DNA from: Snodgrassella alvi SCGC AB-598-O02
GTDB lineage: Bacteria; Pseudomonadota; Gammaproteobacteria; Burkholderiales; Neisseriaceae
Reading direction: 5' to 3'
NCBI GenBank assembly: GCA_000725195.1
Contig: JAIL01000256.1
Span: forward strand, 1 to 64,000
DNA: 64,000 nt
Below, in pieces: positions 41,753 to 53,165 of this stretch. The first letter of the stretch is position 1, and each line of letters opens with the position of its first letter. The notes beneath the pieces are model-generated. The model had not been told where the DNA came from. It searched no databases and saw only the letters and a program-made list of their open reading frames with translations. A program made the translations under genes and the position numbers.

Positions 41753-43228
41753 ATGACTACTGAAAACTCAGCAAAGCTGGTGGTACTGATAGATGCTGAT
41801 AATGCATCCGCAAGTATTATCGAATCTTTATTGGAAGAAATTGCCAAATATGGTATTGCCAGTGTTAAACGTATTTATGGCGACTGGAGTACCGGTTTAT
41901 CTAAATGGAAAGATGCTTTACTACCGCATGCCATCACTCCAGTACAACAATTTGCCTATACCAAAGGTAAAAATGCCACTGATATGGCAATGGTCATTGA
42001 TGCGATGGATTTACTTTACAGTAACACCTTTGATGGTTTCTGTATTGTATCCAGTGATAGTGATTTTACTCGCCTAGCCTCTCGTATTCGTGAAAGCGGT
42101 CTGACCGTATATGGTTTTGGTCAGAAAAAAACCCCAGAATCTTTCCGCAAAGCCTGTGATAAATTTATTTATACTGAAAATTTACTTAGTCACACCGCAG
42201 TAGAAATCTGCGAAGATAAAGCGCAGGCTCCTATTTTCCATACCAAACGTAAATCCGCCGCTGAGTTGAAACAGGATACGGCATTGATGAATTTATTCCG
42301 CAATGCGGTAAAAGAACATGCCGATGATGAAGGCTGGACTTCTCTAGGCGTAGTGGGACAATATATCAATAAGGTTAATTCAGATTTTGATGCCCGTAAT
42401 TATGGATATACAAAATTATCTTATTTGATTAATGCCATGGATATATTTGAAACACAAATGCATGGTAATCATTTATGGTTGCGTTTGAAAAAACGCAATA
42501 ATGGTTTTATTAATAAACCAGAAAATAAACCCTTTACCCCAATAGCAGAATCTATTGACCAACATGACGACACTCCACTGGTCATTACTATTCCAGCAGT
42601 CACAACAGAAATGCCACAGGAAAAAATCAGTGTTACTATTGAACCAGAAGAAAAGAAACCGGTACTGGTTCAGGTAGAAACTCAAGTAACTGATTACGGT
42701 AACGGCTATGATTACAATAAAGCTGGCCAAACCAAACGCGGTCGCGGTCGTCCACGTAAAACTACTTTCGATAGCATGAATAAACAACCAGACAGCGGTC
42801 GTGGTCGTGGTCGTCCTGCCAAAAATAGTTTTAATAGTACACGCAGTAATAAATCTAATCGCTCTGGTGGTGAAATTTCCAGTCAGCATCACTGGAACCG
42901 ACTGGTACCCATGGTACAAAAAGCCATTGAACGCACCTGTGATATTGAAGGCTGGGCAACAGTAAGTTCTGTAGCCCGAGAACTGGTTACCAGTGAAGGT
43001 GGCTTTAATGCCCGTGATTATGGTTTTGATAATGCGAACAATGCAATTACGGCCATTAACAATGAATGGGTTGACAGTCGTAAAGCTGGGCGTGGTTTAC
43101 GTGTACGTGTAGTTAAACCCTACGATGTCGAAGTCGACGGTAATACTATTCCAGCACACGAGCTGGCAGCCAAAACTCAGGTAAACACTACCGATGTGGA
43201 CGACGATAACTTTGGTAATAGCATTTAA
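41753..43228 (+). CDS. NYN-domain protein with two OST-HTH/LOTUS domains and AT-hooks
   Basis: A 491-residue protein. Residues 8-150 form a NYN (PIN-like) ribonuclease domain with the expected acidic residues D14 and D16 (VLIDADNAS), D77 (NATDMAMVIDAMD) and D102/D104 (SSDSDFTRLAS). A first OST-HTH/LOTUS domain lies at about 175-248 (DEGWTSLGVVGQYINK) and a second at about 385-460 (EGWATVSSVARELV). The linker contains two AT-hook-like motifs, RGRGRPRK and GRGRGRPAK, around 325-350. The likely role is RNA binding or cleavage. It lies 17 bp after hisG and 48 bp before hisD, so it is probably in the his transcript; a link to histidine synthesis is not known to me. Target unknown. Confidence 0.85.
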   Translation: MTTENSAKLVVLIDADNASASIIESLLEEIAKYGIASVKRIYGDWSTGLSKWKDALLPHAITPVQQFAYTKGKNATDMAMVIDAMDLLYSNTFDGFCIVSSDSDFTRLASRIRESGLTVYGFGQKKTPESFRKACDKFIYTENLLSHTAVEICEDKAQAPIFHTKRKSAAELKQDTALMNLFRNAVKEHADDEGWTSLGVVGQYINKVNSDFDARNYGYTKLSYLINAMDIFETQMHGNHLWLRLKKRNNGFINKPENKPFTPIAESIDQHDDTPLVITIPAVTTEMPQEKISVTIEPEEKKPVLVQVETQVTDYGNGYDYNKAGQTKRGRGRPRKTTFDSMNKQPDSGRGRGRPAKNSFNSTRSNKSNRSGGEISSQHHWNRLVPMVQKAIERTCDIEGWATVSSVARELVTSEGGFNARDYGFDNANNAITAINNEWVDSRKAGRGLRVRVVKPYDVEVDGNTIPAHELAAKTQVNTTDVDDDNFGNSI

Positions 43229-43275
43229 TCTAATTTTCTGGACGGGTGTAGTGCTTACACTTGCTGTACAACGGT

Positions 43276-44565
43276 ATGAGATATATTTCCAGTCAGGACG
43301 CTGATTTTCACGAACAATTGGAAGTTTTACAGGCATTTGAAACGGCTCAGGATCCGCAAGTGGATGCAATCGTTGCCACAATCTGTGCCGATGTACAGCG
43401 ACGTGGTGATGCGGCAGTAATTGAATATACCAATCGGTTTGATCAGACTCAGGCTCATACTATGAATGAGTTGATGCTGACTCAGGCTGATCTGGCTACG
43501 GCCTTTAATCGTTTACCTGCTCAGGTGCAAACAGCACTGACAAAAGCAGCAGCACGCATTAAAAGCTATCACCAGCACCAGAAACAGGATTCTTGGAGTT
43601 ATGTAGACGAAACCGGCACCTTATTAGGTCAGCAAATTACCGCTCTTGATCGAGTTGGTATTTACGTTCCGGGCGGTAAAGCTGCATACCCCAGTTCGGT
43701 TATGATGAATGCGATCCCGGCACATGTTGCTGGAGTAGCTGAAATTATTATGGTCGTGCCCATGCCTCACGGTGGGCGCAACGATATTGTACTGGCAGCA
43801 GCCTATGTAGCCGGAGTGACTCAGATCTTTACGATTGGTGGCGCGCAGGCAATAGCTGCCCTAGCCTATGGCACTGAATCTATTCCAGCAGTAGACAAAA
43901 TTACCGGTCCGGGCAATGCCTATGTTGCTGCAGCCAAAAGAAAGGTTTTCGGTGTCGTCGGTATTGATATGGTTGCCGGTCCAAGTGAAATTTTGGTTAT
44001 TGCTGATGGCAGCACACCGGCCAAATGGGTTGCCATGGACTTATTTAGTCAGGCTGAACATGATGAGATTGCTCAGGCCATTCTGATCACTACCGATGCA
44101 AACTACGCGCACGAAGTTGAAAAGCAGATGCAAAGCTTACTGGCTGATATGCCGAGAAAAGCCATTATTGAGGCCTCTTTAAGTAATCGTGGTGCCATTA
44201 TCCTAGTACAGAATTTGGATGAAGCCTGTCAGATTGCCAACTTTCTGGCTCCAGAACATTTGGAATTATCAGTGGAACATGCGCAGCTATGGCAGACAAA
44301 AATTCGTCATGCCGGTGCTATTTTTATGGGTTCTTATACCAGTGAAAGTCTGGGAGATTATTGTGCCGGCCCCAATCATGTTTTACCGACCAGTCGTACC
44401 GCACGTTTTGCTTCACCACTGGGCGTATATGATTTTCAAAAACGCAGTAGTCTGATTCAGGTATCTGCCCAGGGCGCCCATGACTTAGGGGAAATTGCCA
44501 GCATTCTGGCACATGGTGAAGGTTTGACCGCGCACGCACGTGCAGCAGAATTACGCATGAAATAA
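43276..44565 (+). CDS. hisD: Histidinol dehydrogenase
   Basis: A 429-residue zinc-dependent dehydrogenase catalysing the last two steps of histidine synthesis with NAD. Conserved parts are [44 protein letters not shown] and the metal and catalytic region LFSQAEHDE. The [12 protein letters not shown] segment follows near 365. The frame could start at TTG 43261, but ATG 43276 ([11 protein letters not shown]) fits the family. It closes the operon and is followed by a terminator. Confidence 0.95.
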   Translation: MRYISSQDADFHEQLEVLQAFETAQDPQVDAIVATICADVQRRGDAAVIEYTNRFDQTQAHTMNELMLTQADLATAFNRLPAQVQTALTKAAARIKSYHQHQKQDSWSYVDETGTLLGQQITALDRVGIYVPGGKAAYPSSVMMNAIPAHVAGVAEIIMVVPMPHGGRNDIVLAAAYVAGVTQIFTIGGAQAIAALAYGTESIPAVDKITGPGNAYVAAAKRKVFGVVGIDMVAGPSEILVIADGSTPAKWVAMDLFSQAEHDEIAQAILITTDANYAHEVEKQMQSLLADMPRKAIIEASLSNRGAIILVQNLDEACQIANFLAPEHLELSVEHAQLWQTKIRHAGAIFMGSYTSESLGDYCAGPNHVLPTSRTARFASPLGVYDFQKRSSLIQVSAQGAHDLGEIASILAHGEGLTAHARAAELRMK

Positions 44566-44953
44566 AAAAGATTGTGATTATTAATGCCAATGCTATTAAC
44601 ATGCATTGGCATTTTTATTGATGTTTATCCAGTAGATATATTATTTTGACTGATAAGAATTTACCGATTACACCGTATAGTTTGCAACATACTATTGTCA
44701 TGTATCAATCCCAATGAATAACATAATTAGTGTTTTCAACACATGTTTGCGCAACAAATAATCTAGCTGTATGAATAACAAACTTATTTTTATAAATTCT
44801 TCATCTATATGATTATGACTAATTATACAAATTTGATAAAAATCATATTGTAAATTATTGATCTTAGGTAAATTTTATTTTTTTCTACCACAATCTGATC
44901 ATTGAGAATTATACTTAACCTGACTAACCAAATTTTGTGGTAAGGAGTAGAGA
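44566..44953. other. Spacer after hisD
   Basis: About 390 bp containing the hisD terminator at 44583-44617 and the upstream region of the VOC gene. Nothing else is recognisable. Confidence 0.5.
44583..44617 (+). terminator. Terminator after hisD
   Basis: AATGCCAATGC and GCATTGGCATT form an 11-bp perfect stem with a 9-base loop, followed by TTTATT. It ends the hisG-NYN-hisD unit. Confidence 0.85.
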
Positions 44954-45340
44954 ATGCACATAAAAAGACTGGATCATCTGGTATTAACGGTTAAAGACAT
45001 TCAGGCATCCTGTGCCTTTTATGCCGGAGTTTTGGGTATGCAAGTTAATACCTTTGCAGATAATCGTACTGCATTACATTTTGGCCAGATGAAAATTAAC
45101 CTACATCAGCAGGGGCATGAATTTGAACCCAAAGCCAAGTATCCCACTCCGGGTTCGGCAGATTTATGTTTTATTGTCGAACAATCACTGGATGAAGTAA
45201 TGGCTATTTTACAGCAACATAATATCCCTGTAGAACAGCAGCCCTCCACCAGAACTGGCGCTTGTGGAAAAATCAATTCCATATACATTCGTGATCCGGA
45301 TAATAATTTAATTGAACTGGCAAATTACCCAGATAAATAA
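44954..45340 (+). CDS. VOC-superfamily protein, glyoxalase-like
   Basis: A 128-residue vicinal-oxygen-chelate protein with two beta-alpha-beta-beta-beta units. The N-terminal RLDHLVLTVKDIQASCAFYAG carries the first metal-ligand His, and the C-terminal IYIRDPDNNLIELANY carries the ligand Glu. It is close in size and pattern to the YaeR/glyoxalase-I-like and fosfomycin-resistance-like groups, so it may handle a glutathione adduct or toxic aldehyde; the substrate is not clear. A GGAG site lies 8 bases before the ATG. Confidence 0.8.
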   Translation: MHIKRLDHLVLTVKDIQASCAFYAGVLGMQVNTFADNRTALHFGQMKINLHQQGHEFEPKAKYPTPGSADLCFIVEQSLDEVMAILQQHNIPVEQQPSTRTGACGKINSIYIRDPDNNLIELANYPDK

Positions 45341-45675
45341 CCACTGATTGACATTGATTTCTCGATACCATCGCCACCGGTTACTGCTAATACAATATTA
45401 ATTGTTAATCGGTATTTGCAGAAAATAGATGATCGTCAAAAATAATAGATTTCCATGCAGAGGAGATGATTTTTTACCTGCGCAAATTTATCTGCATTAC
45501 CAAGACGAATTTGTTTTAAGAGAGGGTTGTATCGTTGGCTTATTATTTCTCTGCTTTAATGGCGGATCGAACTTCCTGTTTAGGCTAAAAAATTATATGC
45601 CTATTATCTGCCAAAATATTGCTGTGCTTTTCCTGATCATCTTAATTATAGCCAGAAAAAGCAAAAAATTGATTT

Positions 45676-45867
45676 TTACTGAACCTCAATCGTTAAATCT
45701 GAACCGGCAGGATCGTTGGAACAACGACCAGAACTGCCTGCATATGTACCATCTGAACATTTTATAGAATAACCGATACGATGACGATCATGATGGTCAT
45801 CGCTGGCACAACCTGCTACAGCAAAGATGTTGCATAATAATATCCCTACTAGTAAATTTTTTTTCAT
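45676..45867 (-). CDS. Small putative lipoprotein
   Basis: A 63-residue protein with a lipobox. Residues 1-19 form a hydrophobic leader, VAGC (17-20) is the lipidation site, and the mature part of about 44 residues is His/Asp-rich (DDHHDRHR) with two cysteines (CSDGTYAGSSGRC). It has a good ribosome-binding region (GGGAGG) on the minus strand. The mature part is short, so a structural role at the outer membrane is more likely than catalysis. No family recognised. A competing plus-strand frame at 45429-45767 overlaps it and is considered spurious. Confidence 0.65.
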   Translation of the reverse strand: MKKNLLVGILLCNIFAVAGCASDDHHDRHRIGYSIKCSDGTYAGSSGRCSNDPAGSDLTIEVQ

Positions 45868-46288
45868 ATAACCTCCCTGAATAGAATCTGTATTTGTTAC
45901 GGTTACGAGACTGGTCTCTATTTAACCATTTTTATTATAGGCTTTCTGGATTCAAAAAAACAGTTGAATTTATGCTAATAAATTATTGATTAAAATCTTT
46001 TAGGTTTGGTTCAAAGCAAAGTTATATTTATTCAGTCAATAAATTCAATAAGAGTGTCATGGATAAGAAAAATAAGTAATTATTGACCATTTTAATTGAT
46101 AATTTGCAGAATATTGTTATTTTTATGTTTTTTATTCAGTTAATAATTTGATAATATTATTTTTTAATTTCATTTGTACATTGAATAACCATTTAAAATA
46201 CGGCTAACTGAGACTTTAAACAGAACTTAGTATATAGATGGCGTTGAGGAAAGCATACCGCCTTCCTCAACGCCTATTGATTATGACT
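45868..46288. other. Spacer with a strong hairpin after purB
   Basis: About 420 bp. Near its right end GGCGTTGAGGAA (46240-46251) and TTCCTCAACGCC (46263-46274) form a perfect 12-bp stem 15 bp after the purB stop, without a T-run on the minus strand. It may be a terminator or RNA-stability element. The rest is AT-rich with nothing recognisable. Confidence 0.55.
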
Positions 46289-48283
<1,995 letters not shown>

Positions 48284-48313
48284 ATAAAGGCTGCCAGTTT
48301 CTGCTGGCAGCCT
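48284..48313 (-). terminator. Terminator after prfB
   Basis: AGGCTGCCAG and CTGGCAGCCT form a perfect 10-bp stem with a 6-base loop, followed on the minus strand by TTTATT. It is 15 bp after the prfB stop. The arm shares AGGCTGCC with one of the DNA-uptake-sequence dialects known in Neisseriaceae (AGGCTGCCTGAA), but is not a full match. Confidence 0.8.
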
Positions 48314-48327
48314 GTGCTCATTGTCAA

Positions 48328-49432
48328 TTAAACTCCCTGTTTCAGGCTGGCCTCGATAAAACCATCCAGATCGCCATCCATAACTGCTTTGATGTTACCA
48401 ACTTCATAACCAGTGCGTAAATCCTTGATCCTAGAAGAATCAAACACATAAGAACGAATCTGATGCCCCCAGCCCACATCATCTTTGCTGGCCTCTAGAT
48501 TCTGCTTTTCTTCATTGCGACGTCGCATTTCCAGTTCAAACAGTTTCGCTTTGAGCATATTCATGGCTTCTTCACGGTTACGATGCTGAGAACGATCATT
48601 CTGACATTGCACAACAATACCTGTTGGTTCATGGGTAATTCGTACCGCGGAATCAGTTTTATTAATATGCTGACCACCGGCACCGGAAGCACGATAGGTA
48701 TCTACTCGTAAATCCGCCGGGTTAATTTCCACTTCAAAACTATCATCAACTTCAGGATAAACAAATACTGAAGCAAAGGAGGTATGACGTTTATTGTTGG
48801 AGTCAAATGGTGAATAACGCACTAAACGGTGAATACCGGTTTCCGTACGCAATAAACCATAAGCATATTCACCATCCAGCTTAATCGTGGCACGATTTAC
48901 GCCGGCAATTTCGCCTTCATCTTCTTCGAGCACTTCTACTTTAAAGCCTTTACGCTCTGCATAACGGGTATACATACGCAGTAACATGCCGGCCCAGTCT
49001 TCGGCTTCGGTGCCACCGGCTCCAGCCACGATATCAATAAAGCAGTTATTCACATCCGCGGGTTGATTAAACATGCGCTTAAACTCCAACGCCGCCAGTT
49101 CTTCCTGCAGGGCACCGATATCTGCTTCAACAGCCATAAAGCTATCTGCATCATTTTCATCTACAGCCATTTCCAGCAACATACGGCTGTCTTCTATACC
49201 ATTATGTAAATGATCCAGAGTCAGTACTATACCTTCCAGTATTTTACGTTCTTTGCCAACTTCCTGCGCCTTTTTCGGGTCATTCCACAACTGGGGATCT
49301 TCTGACAATCCGATCACCTCTTCCAGACGATCCTTTTTACCAGCGTAGTCAAAGATACCCCCGTAAATCATTATTCCGACTTTGCATATCGTCCAGAATA
49401 TTATTTAACTGATTAATGCGCTCCGCTTCCAT
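48328..49432 (-). CDS. prfB: Peptide chain release factor 2 with programmed +1 frameshift
   Basis: RF2, which releases peptides at UGA and UAA codons. Translation begins at ATG 49432, reads 27 codons ending GYL, meets in-frame TGA at 49349-49351, and must shift +1 at CTT-TGA-C to continue to 48328, for a total of 367 residues. A GGGGG Shine-Dalgarno-like stimulator lies just before the slippery site, as in other bacteria. The anticodon-mimicking SPF tripeptide is in VRYSPFDSN, and the catalytic GGQ is in [15 protein letters not shown]. Low RF2 would favour the shift, giving autoregulation. A separate ORF called from 49371 would be an incomplete reading. Confidence 0.96.
49349..49362 (-). promoter_or_regulatory. 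prfB programmed frameshift site
   Basis: On the minus strand GGGGGTATCTTTGAC combines the internal Shine-Dalgarno-like GGGGG, a three-base spacer, the slippery CTT and the in-frame TGA. This is the canonical RF2 recoding site. Confidence 0.95.
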
Positions 49433-49548
49433 ATTATTCTCTTCAGCCAGATATTTAAAAAATAGACAGGTATTATAACAGAGTCTTATATAGCAATCAG
49501 ACCGCATCATAGCGGCCTGATAAGTTTTAAAAGATTAATTTTGCACAG

Positions 49549-50235
49549 TTAGTCCACATTAAAAGCCCTTTTACCCTGACATGGCGTTTCTTGTTGTGGC
49601 AAAGTGGTCAGACGACGCAGTAAATATTGCAACACAATGCCATAAGTCGGTAAGAAGAATAACGCGGCAATGGTTATTTTGAATCCATAATCGGTAAGAG
49701 AAATTTGCAACCAGTTTGCAGCCATAAACGCATCGGGCGAATGATAAAAGGCCACAGCAAAAAATACTAGCGTATCCATCGCACTGCCAAACACTGCTGA
49801 GGCACTGGGCGCCAGCCACCAGCGTTTATGACGTCGCAGCCGATTGAAAACCATAATATCCATCAGCTGACCGACCACGTAAGCTGCAAAACTGGCCAAA
49901 GCGATGCGGGCAACAAACAAATCAAATTGACCTAATGCTTCCCAGCCCATCCAGTGACCATTCTGCCAGAGCACTGATATAACATAAGAAAAGAATAAAG
50001 AAGGTAGCATAACCCAGAAAATAATTCTGCGTGCCAGACCGGCTCCAAAAATACGTACAGTTAAATCTGTAGTCAGAAAAATAAACGGAAAGGTAAATGC
50101 TCCCCAGGTATTATGCAAACCATATAATGTAAATGGAAACTGCACCAGATAATTGCTGGTTACAATCACCAGCATGTGCCAAAAGGTTAACCAGCGCAAT
50201 GCTTTAAGACGCTGCGCAGATGAAAATTCATACAT
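49549..50235 (-). CDS. yhhQ: Queuosine precursor transporter, YhhQ/QPTR family
   Basis: A 228-residue inner-membrane protein of the VUT family (DUF165) with about six helices, proposed to import the queuosine precursors preQ0 or preQ1. Typical parts are FPFIFLTTDLTVRIFGAGLARRII and FAAYVVGQLMDIMVFNRLRR. It lies 108 bp downstream of queF on the same strand, which supports the assignment to queuosine metabolism. Absence of queC, queD and queE in the window would be compatible with salvage, but the window cannot show this. Confidence 0.85.
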   Translation of the reverse strand: MYEFSSAQRLKALRWLTFWHMLVIVTSNYLVQFPFTLYGLHNTWGAFTFPFIFLTTDLTVRIFGAGLARRIIFWVMLPSLFFSYVISVLWQNGHWMGWEALGQFDLFVARIALASFAAYVVGQLMDIMVFNRLRRHKRWWLAPSASAVFGSAMDTLVFFAVAFYHSPDAFMAANWLQISLTDYGFKITIAALFFLPTYGIVLQYLLRRLTTLPQQETPCQGKRAFNVD

Positions 50236-50343
50236 AATTTTATCCTATGAAACGATAACGAGATCATCGTGCTGACCATGCTAAGCTACTCTTGGTCGCT
50301 AATGACATTTAGCTCTCTGTGAATCTCGCTATTAATGTAAAGA

Positions 50344-50814
50344 TTATTTCAACTGAAACTGCAACAGGCGTTGCATAGCCATGTCGGCATAGTGGGTATC
50401 TGCCTGCCCATAATTAGCATAGGGATGGATGGCTATGCCACCGCGAGGTGTAAACTCGCCATAGACCTCAATATATTTAGGTTGCATCAGTGTAATCAGG
50501 TCTTTCATGATGATATTGACACAATCTTCATGAAAATCACCATGATTACGAAAACTGAATAAATACAGTTTCAGTGACTTACTCTCAACCATTCTCAGAT
50601 GGGGCAAATAATTAATGTAAATGGTAGCGAAATCCGGCTGACCAGTTTTGGGACACAGACTGGTGAATTCAGGACAGATAAATTTTACGAAATAATCGTT
50701 ATCGGGATGTTGATTATCAAAGGCTTCCAGTAGTTCAGGGGCATAAGCACTGCGATAAACAGTATCCTGATTGCCCAGCTGGCTGACTGTGCCCAAATTA
50801 TTCTTAGCACGCAT
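50344..50814 (-). CDS. queF: NADPH-dependent preQ0 reductase QueF (short form)
   Basis: A 156-residue nitrile reductase that converts 7-cyano-7-deazaguanine (preQ0) to preQ1 in queuosine synthesis. The unimodular form is similar in size to the Bacillus enzyme, not the 280-residue E. coli form. The catalytic residues are present: C54 and D61 in [19 protein letters not shown], and the QueF motif E77-S-K79 ([11 protein letters not shown]). Its leader contains a preQ1-I riboswitch covering the ribosome-binding site. yhhQ follows on the same strand. Confidence 0.94.
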   Translation of the reverse strand: MRAKNNLGTVSQLGNQDTVYRSAYAPELLEAFDNQHPDNDYFVKFICPEFTSLCPKTGQPDFATIYINYLPHLRMVESKSLKLYLFSFRNHGDFHEDCVNIIMKDLITLMQPKYIEVYGEFTPRGGIAIHPYANYGQADTHYADMAMQRLLQFQLK

Positions 50815-50824
50815 ATAGTTGATT

Positions 50825-50862
50825 TCCTAGTTTTTTAATGTGGGAGGTTTGCGAACCACAGG
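50825..50862 (-). promoter_or_regulatory. preQ1-I riboswitch upstream of queF
   Basis: On the minus strand stem P1 is TGTGG/CCACA, the 12-base loop is TTCGCAAACCTC (the GGTTCGCAAACC pattern found in betaproteobacterial members) and the A-rich tail is TTAAAAAACTAGGA. The tail's CTA pairs back into the loop to make the H-type pseudoknot. AGGA, the queF ribosome-binding site, is part of that tail and lies 11 bases before ATG 50814, so ligand binding would block translation. This pattern is seen directly; regulation itself is inferred. Confidence 0.85.
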
Positions 50863-51127
50863 GACGCAGATTGTACCTGAAAGCCATGCAGATGCAAAAT
50901 AACCGGTCTCAGACAGGGATCTAATTCAGCAAACAACAATATGGTTATTTTAGCCATAAACTATCAATAAACTATTATTTTTTAATTTTAAATATATTTA
51001 AATAGCCGTATTTAACTTTTATGAACAATAAAATTGCTAACAGATAGATTAATTCTTGCTTTTTAAAGGCTTTCACTATAGGCTGCTAAGCATATTATCA
51101 AAATAAAAGAGTAAAACAGGAATTAAC
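50863..51127. other. Divergent promoter region of queF and aroG
   Basis: AT-rich DNA between the queF leader and aroG. No well-formed promoter or terminator could be named with confidence. Confidence 0.4.
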
Positions 51128-52183
51128 ATGAATCACGCAGTACCACGTCAAACAGACGACGTCAGAATAAAAGAAATTAAAGAACTGCTGCCACCAATAG
51201 CTCATTTATATGAGTTACCGATTACCGAACGTGCATCCGAAGTGGTCCATGATACCCGTGAGGACATTGCCCATTTGGTTCATGGTCACGATAAACGTTT
51301 ACTGGTTATCATTGGTCCCTGCTCTATCCATGATTCTCCAGCAGCACTGGAGTATGCACAGCGATTAAACGTATTGCGACAAAAGTACAGCAAAGAATTA
51401 CTGATCGTTATGCGCGTATACTTTGAAAAGCCTCGAACAACAGTAGGCTGGAAAGGACTAATTAACGATCCTTATCTGAATGGTTCTTATGACATTAACC
51501 ATGGGCTGCGTCTGGCGCGTAAATTACTGCTGGACTTAAATAATATGGGTATGCCGGCTGCAACTGAGTTTCTGGATATGATTACTCCACAGTATTTTGC
51601 TGACCTGATTTCTTGGGGTGCTATAGGTGCGCGTACTACCGAAAGTCAGGTACATCGCGAACTGGCTTCTGGTTTGAGTTGTCCGGTAGGATTTAAAAAT
51701 GGTACTGATGGTAATCTGAAAATTGCCATTGATGCTATTGGTGCCGCCAGCCATCCCCATCACTTTTTGTCCGTAACCAAAGCCGGTCATTCAGCTATTG
51801 TACGCACCAGTGGTAATCCGGATTGTCATATTATTTTGCGTGGTGGTAAAGAGCCCAATTACAGTCATGAACATGTACAGGCAGCTGTACAAGAACTGGA
51901 TAAAAAGCAAGTAACACCTTATCTGATGATTGATTGCAGTCACGCCAATAGCCACAAAGATTATCGTCAGCAAATGACCGTTGCTAAAGATATCGCAGCC
52001 CAGATTCAGAATGGTGAACAATATATTATGGGGGTAATGGTTGAAAGTAATCTGGCAGAAGGCAGACAGGACAAACCAGAAAATTACGGACAAAGTATTA
52101 CCGATGCCTGTATTGGCTGGGAAGAAACAGAAGCGTTGCTGGCATTGCTGGCACAAGCCGCTCAGGTTCGCCAGAATACTTAA
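51128..52183 (+). CDS. aroG: 3-deoxy-7-phosphoheptulonate synthase (class I)
   Basis: A 351-residue DAHP synthase of the AroFGH family, joining phosphoenolpyruvate and erythrose 4-phosphate in the first step of the shikimate pathway. Conserved parts are LLVIIGPCSIHDSPAALEYA, RVYFEKPRTTVGWKGLINDP and MIDCSHANSHKDY. The isozyme's feedback specificity (Phe, Tyr or Trp) cannot be told by eye; the symbol follows the closest general type. Single gene; an AGG-rich site (AACAGGAATTAAC) lies before the ATG. A bidirectional terminator separates it from ftsX. Confidence 0.9.
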   Translation: MNHAVPRQTDDVRIKEIKELLPPIAHLYELPITERASEVVHDTREDIAHLVHGHDKRLLVIIGPCSIHDSPAALEYAQRLNVLRQKYSKELLIVMRVYFEKPRTTVGWKGLINDPYLNGSYDINHGLRLARKLLLDLNNMGMPAATEFLDMITPQYFADLISWGAIGARTTESQVHRELASGLSCPVGFKNGTDGNLKIAIDAIGAASHPHHFLSVTKAGHSAIVRTSGNPDCHIILRGGKEPNYSHEHVQAAVQELDKKQVTPYLMIDCSHANSHKDYRQQMTVAKDIAAQIQNGEQYIMGVMVESNLAEGRQDKPENYGQSITDACIGWEETEALLALLAQAAQVRQNT

Positions 52184-52220
52184 ACTGTATGATAACGACC
52201 ACTACAGCTTAACCCGTCAT

Positions 52221-52250
52221 AAAAAACCAGTGTAATAACACTGGTTTTTT
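52221..52250. terminator. Bidirectional terminator aroG/ftsX
   Basis: AAAAAACCAGTG and CACTGGTTTTTT pair perfectly across a short loop between converging aroG and ftsX. A- and T-flanks supply a U-run both ways. Confidence 0.9.
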
Positions 52251-52253
52251 TAT

Positions 52254-53165
52254 TCAACGGAGCGATTTAAAACTAATCAAATGCTGACGTGTAGCCAGCC
52301 AGGAACCGGCCATACCCAAGCCATAAACCACCAGCAAAATCACCACTATTTCCCGCAGATTAAAAAATCGCCACATCATATTAATGCCGTAGGGTTGCAA
52401 AATTGCATTAACCAGTGGTCGGGTTAGCTGGTTCAACCAGAAACACAGACCAATACTGATGGCAGCAGCCAGCAAACTTTGCCAGACAGCCAGATATAAA
52501 AAAGGACGACGAATAAATGAGGCCGGCGCACCCAGTAACTTGGTGATTTCAATTTCTTCGCGGTGGCTCAGAATCTGTAAACGAATGGTGTTATACGCGA
52601 CCAGCATAAACGTTAGACCCAACGTGATACCCAGAAACCACAACATCTGATGTATAAATTGATTAATCTGATACAACGTCTGAGTCCATTCAGCATCCAT
52701 TTTGACACTTTCAACCATGGGTAGCTGTGCCAGTTGGGCCTGTAAGGCATTGAGTTCGGCAGAAGTAGTCATTTGTGGCGTCACAGTAAAAGCATCCGGC
52801 AGTGGGTTACTTTCCAGCATGGAAACAAGATCCTGATTTCCCATACTTTGCTGTAACTCTTCCAGTCCCTGCTGCTTACTCACAAAAACAACTTTATCCA
52901 GCTGTTTATTATTTTCCAATGCTGTGCGCACAGTTTCATTATCCGCTGCGCTGGCATTTACCTGCATATACAGAGTCATGGTGGGTACTTCATTCATCTG
53001 TCCCAAAACCTGCTGTCCGCTTTGAATACCAAGATACAATGCCAGAGGCAAAGTCATCGCAATAGCCAGCATCAACAGAATCAGCAAAGTCGCAATTGGT
53101 TGCTGTATCAGCTGACGTAAAGCCTTGCCAGCAGCTTCACAATGCAAAGATAGCAACTGCTTCAT
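52254..53165 (-). CDS. ftsX: Cell division protein FtsX
   Basis: A 303-residue membrane subunit of the FtsEX complex, which couples division-site constriction to peptidoglycan hydrolase activation. One N-terminal helix (about 22-44) is followed by a periplasmic loop (about 45-165) and three C-terminal helices. The family segment SHREEIEITKLLGAPASFIRRPFL lies after the second helix. Its start overlaps the end of ftsE by 4 bases, so translation is coupled. Confidence 0.93.
   Translation of the reverse strand: MKQLLSLHCEAAGKALRQLIQQPIATLLILLMLAIAMTLPLALYLGIQSGQQVLGQMNEVPTMTLYMQVNASAADNETVRTALENNKQLDKVVFVSKQQGLEELQQSMGNQDLVSMLESNPLPDAFTVTPQMTTSAELNALQAQLAQLPMVESVKMDAEWTQTLYQINQFIHQMLWFLGITLGLTFMLVAYNTIRLQILSHREEIEITKLLGAPASFIRRPFLYLAVWQSLLAAAISIGLCFWLNQLTRPLVNAILQPYGINMMWRFFNLREIVVILLVVYGLGMAGSWLATRQHLISFKSLR

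Noticed and set aside
45429..45767. 112-codon plus-strand frame
   Set aside because: It overlaps the better-supported lipoprotein gene, lacks a recognisable domain and its second half reads like the antisense of that gene.
48288..48313. Hairpin arms AGGCTGCC as a DNA uptake sequence
   Set aside because: Only 8 of 12 bases of the AGGCTGCCTGAA dialect match, and I noticed no full-length uptake sequences elsewhere in the window; kept only as a terminator.
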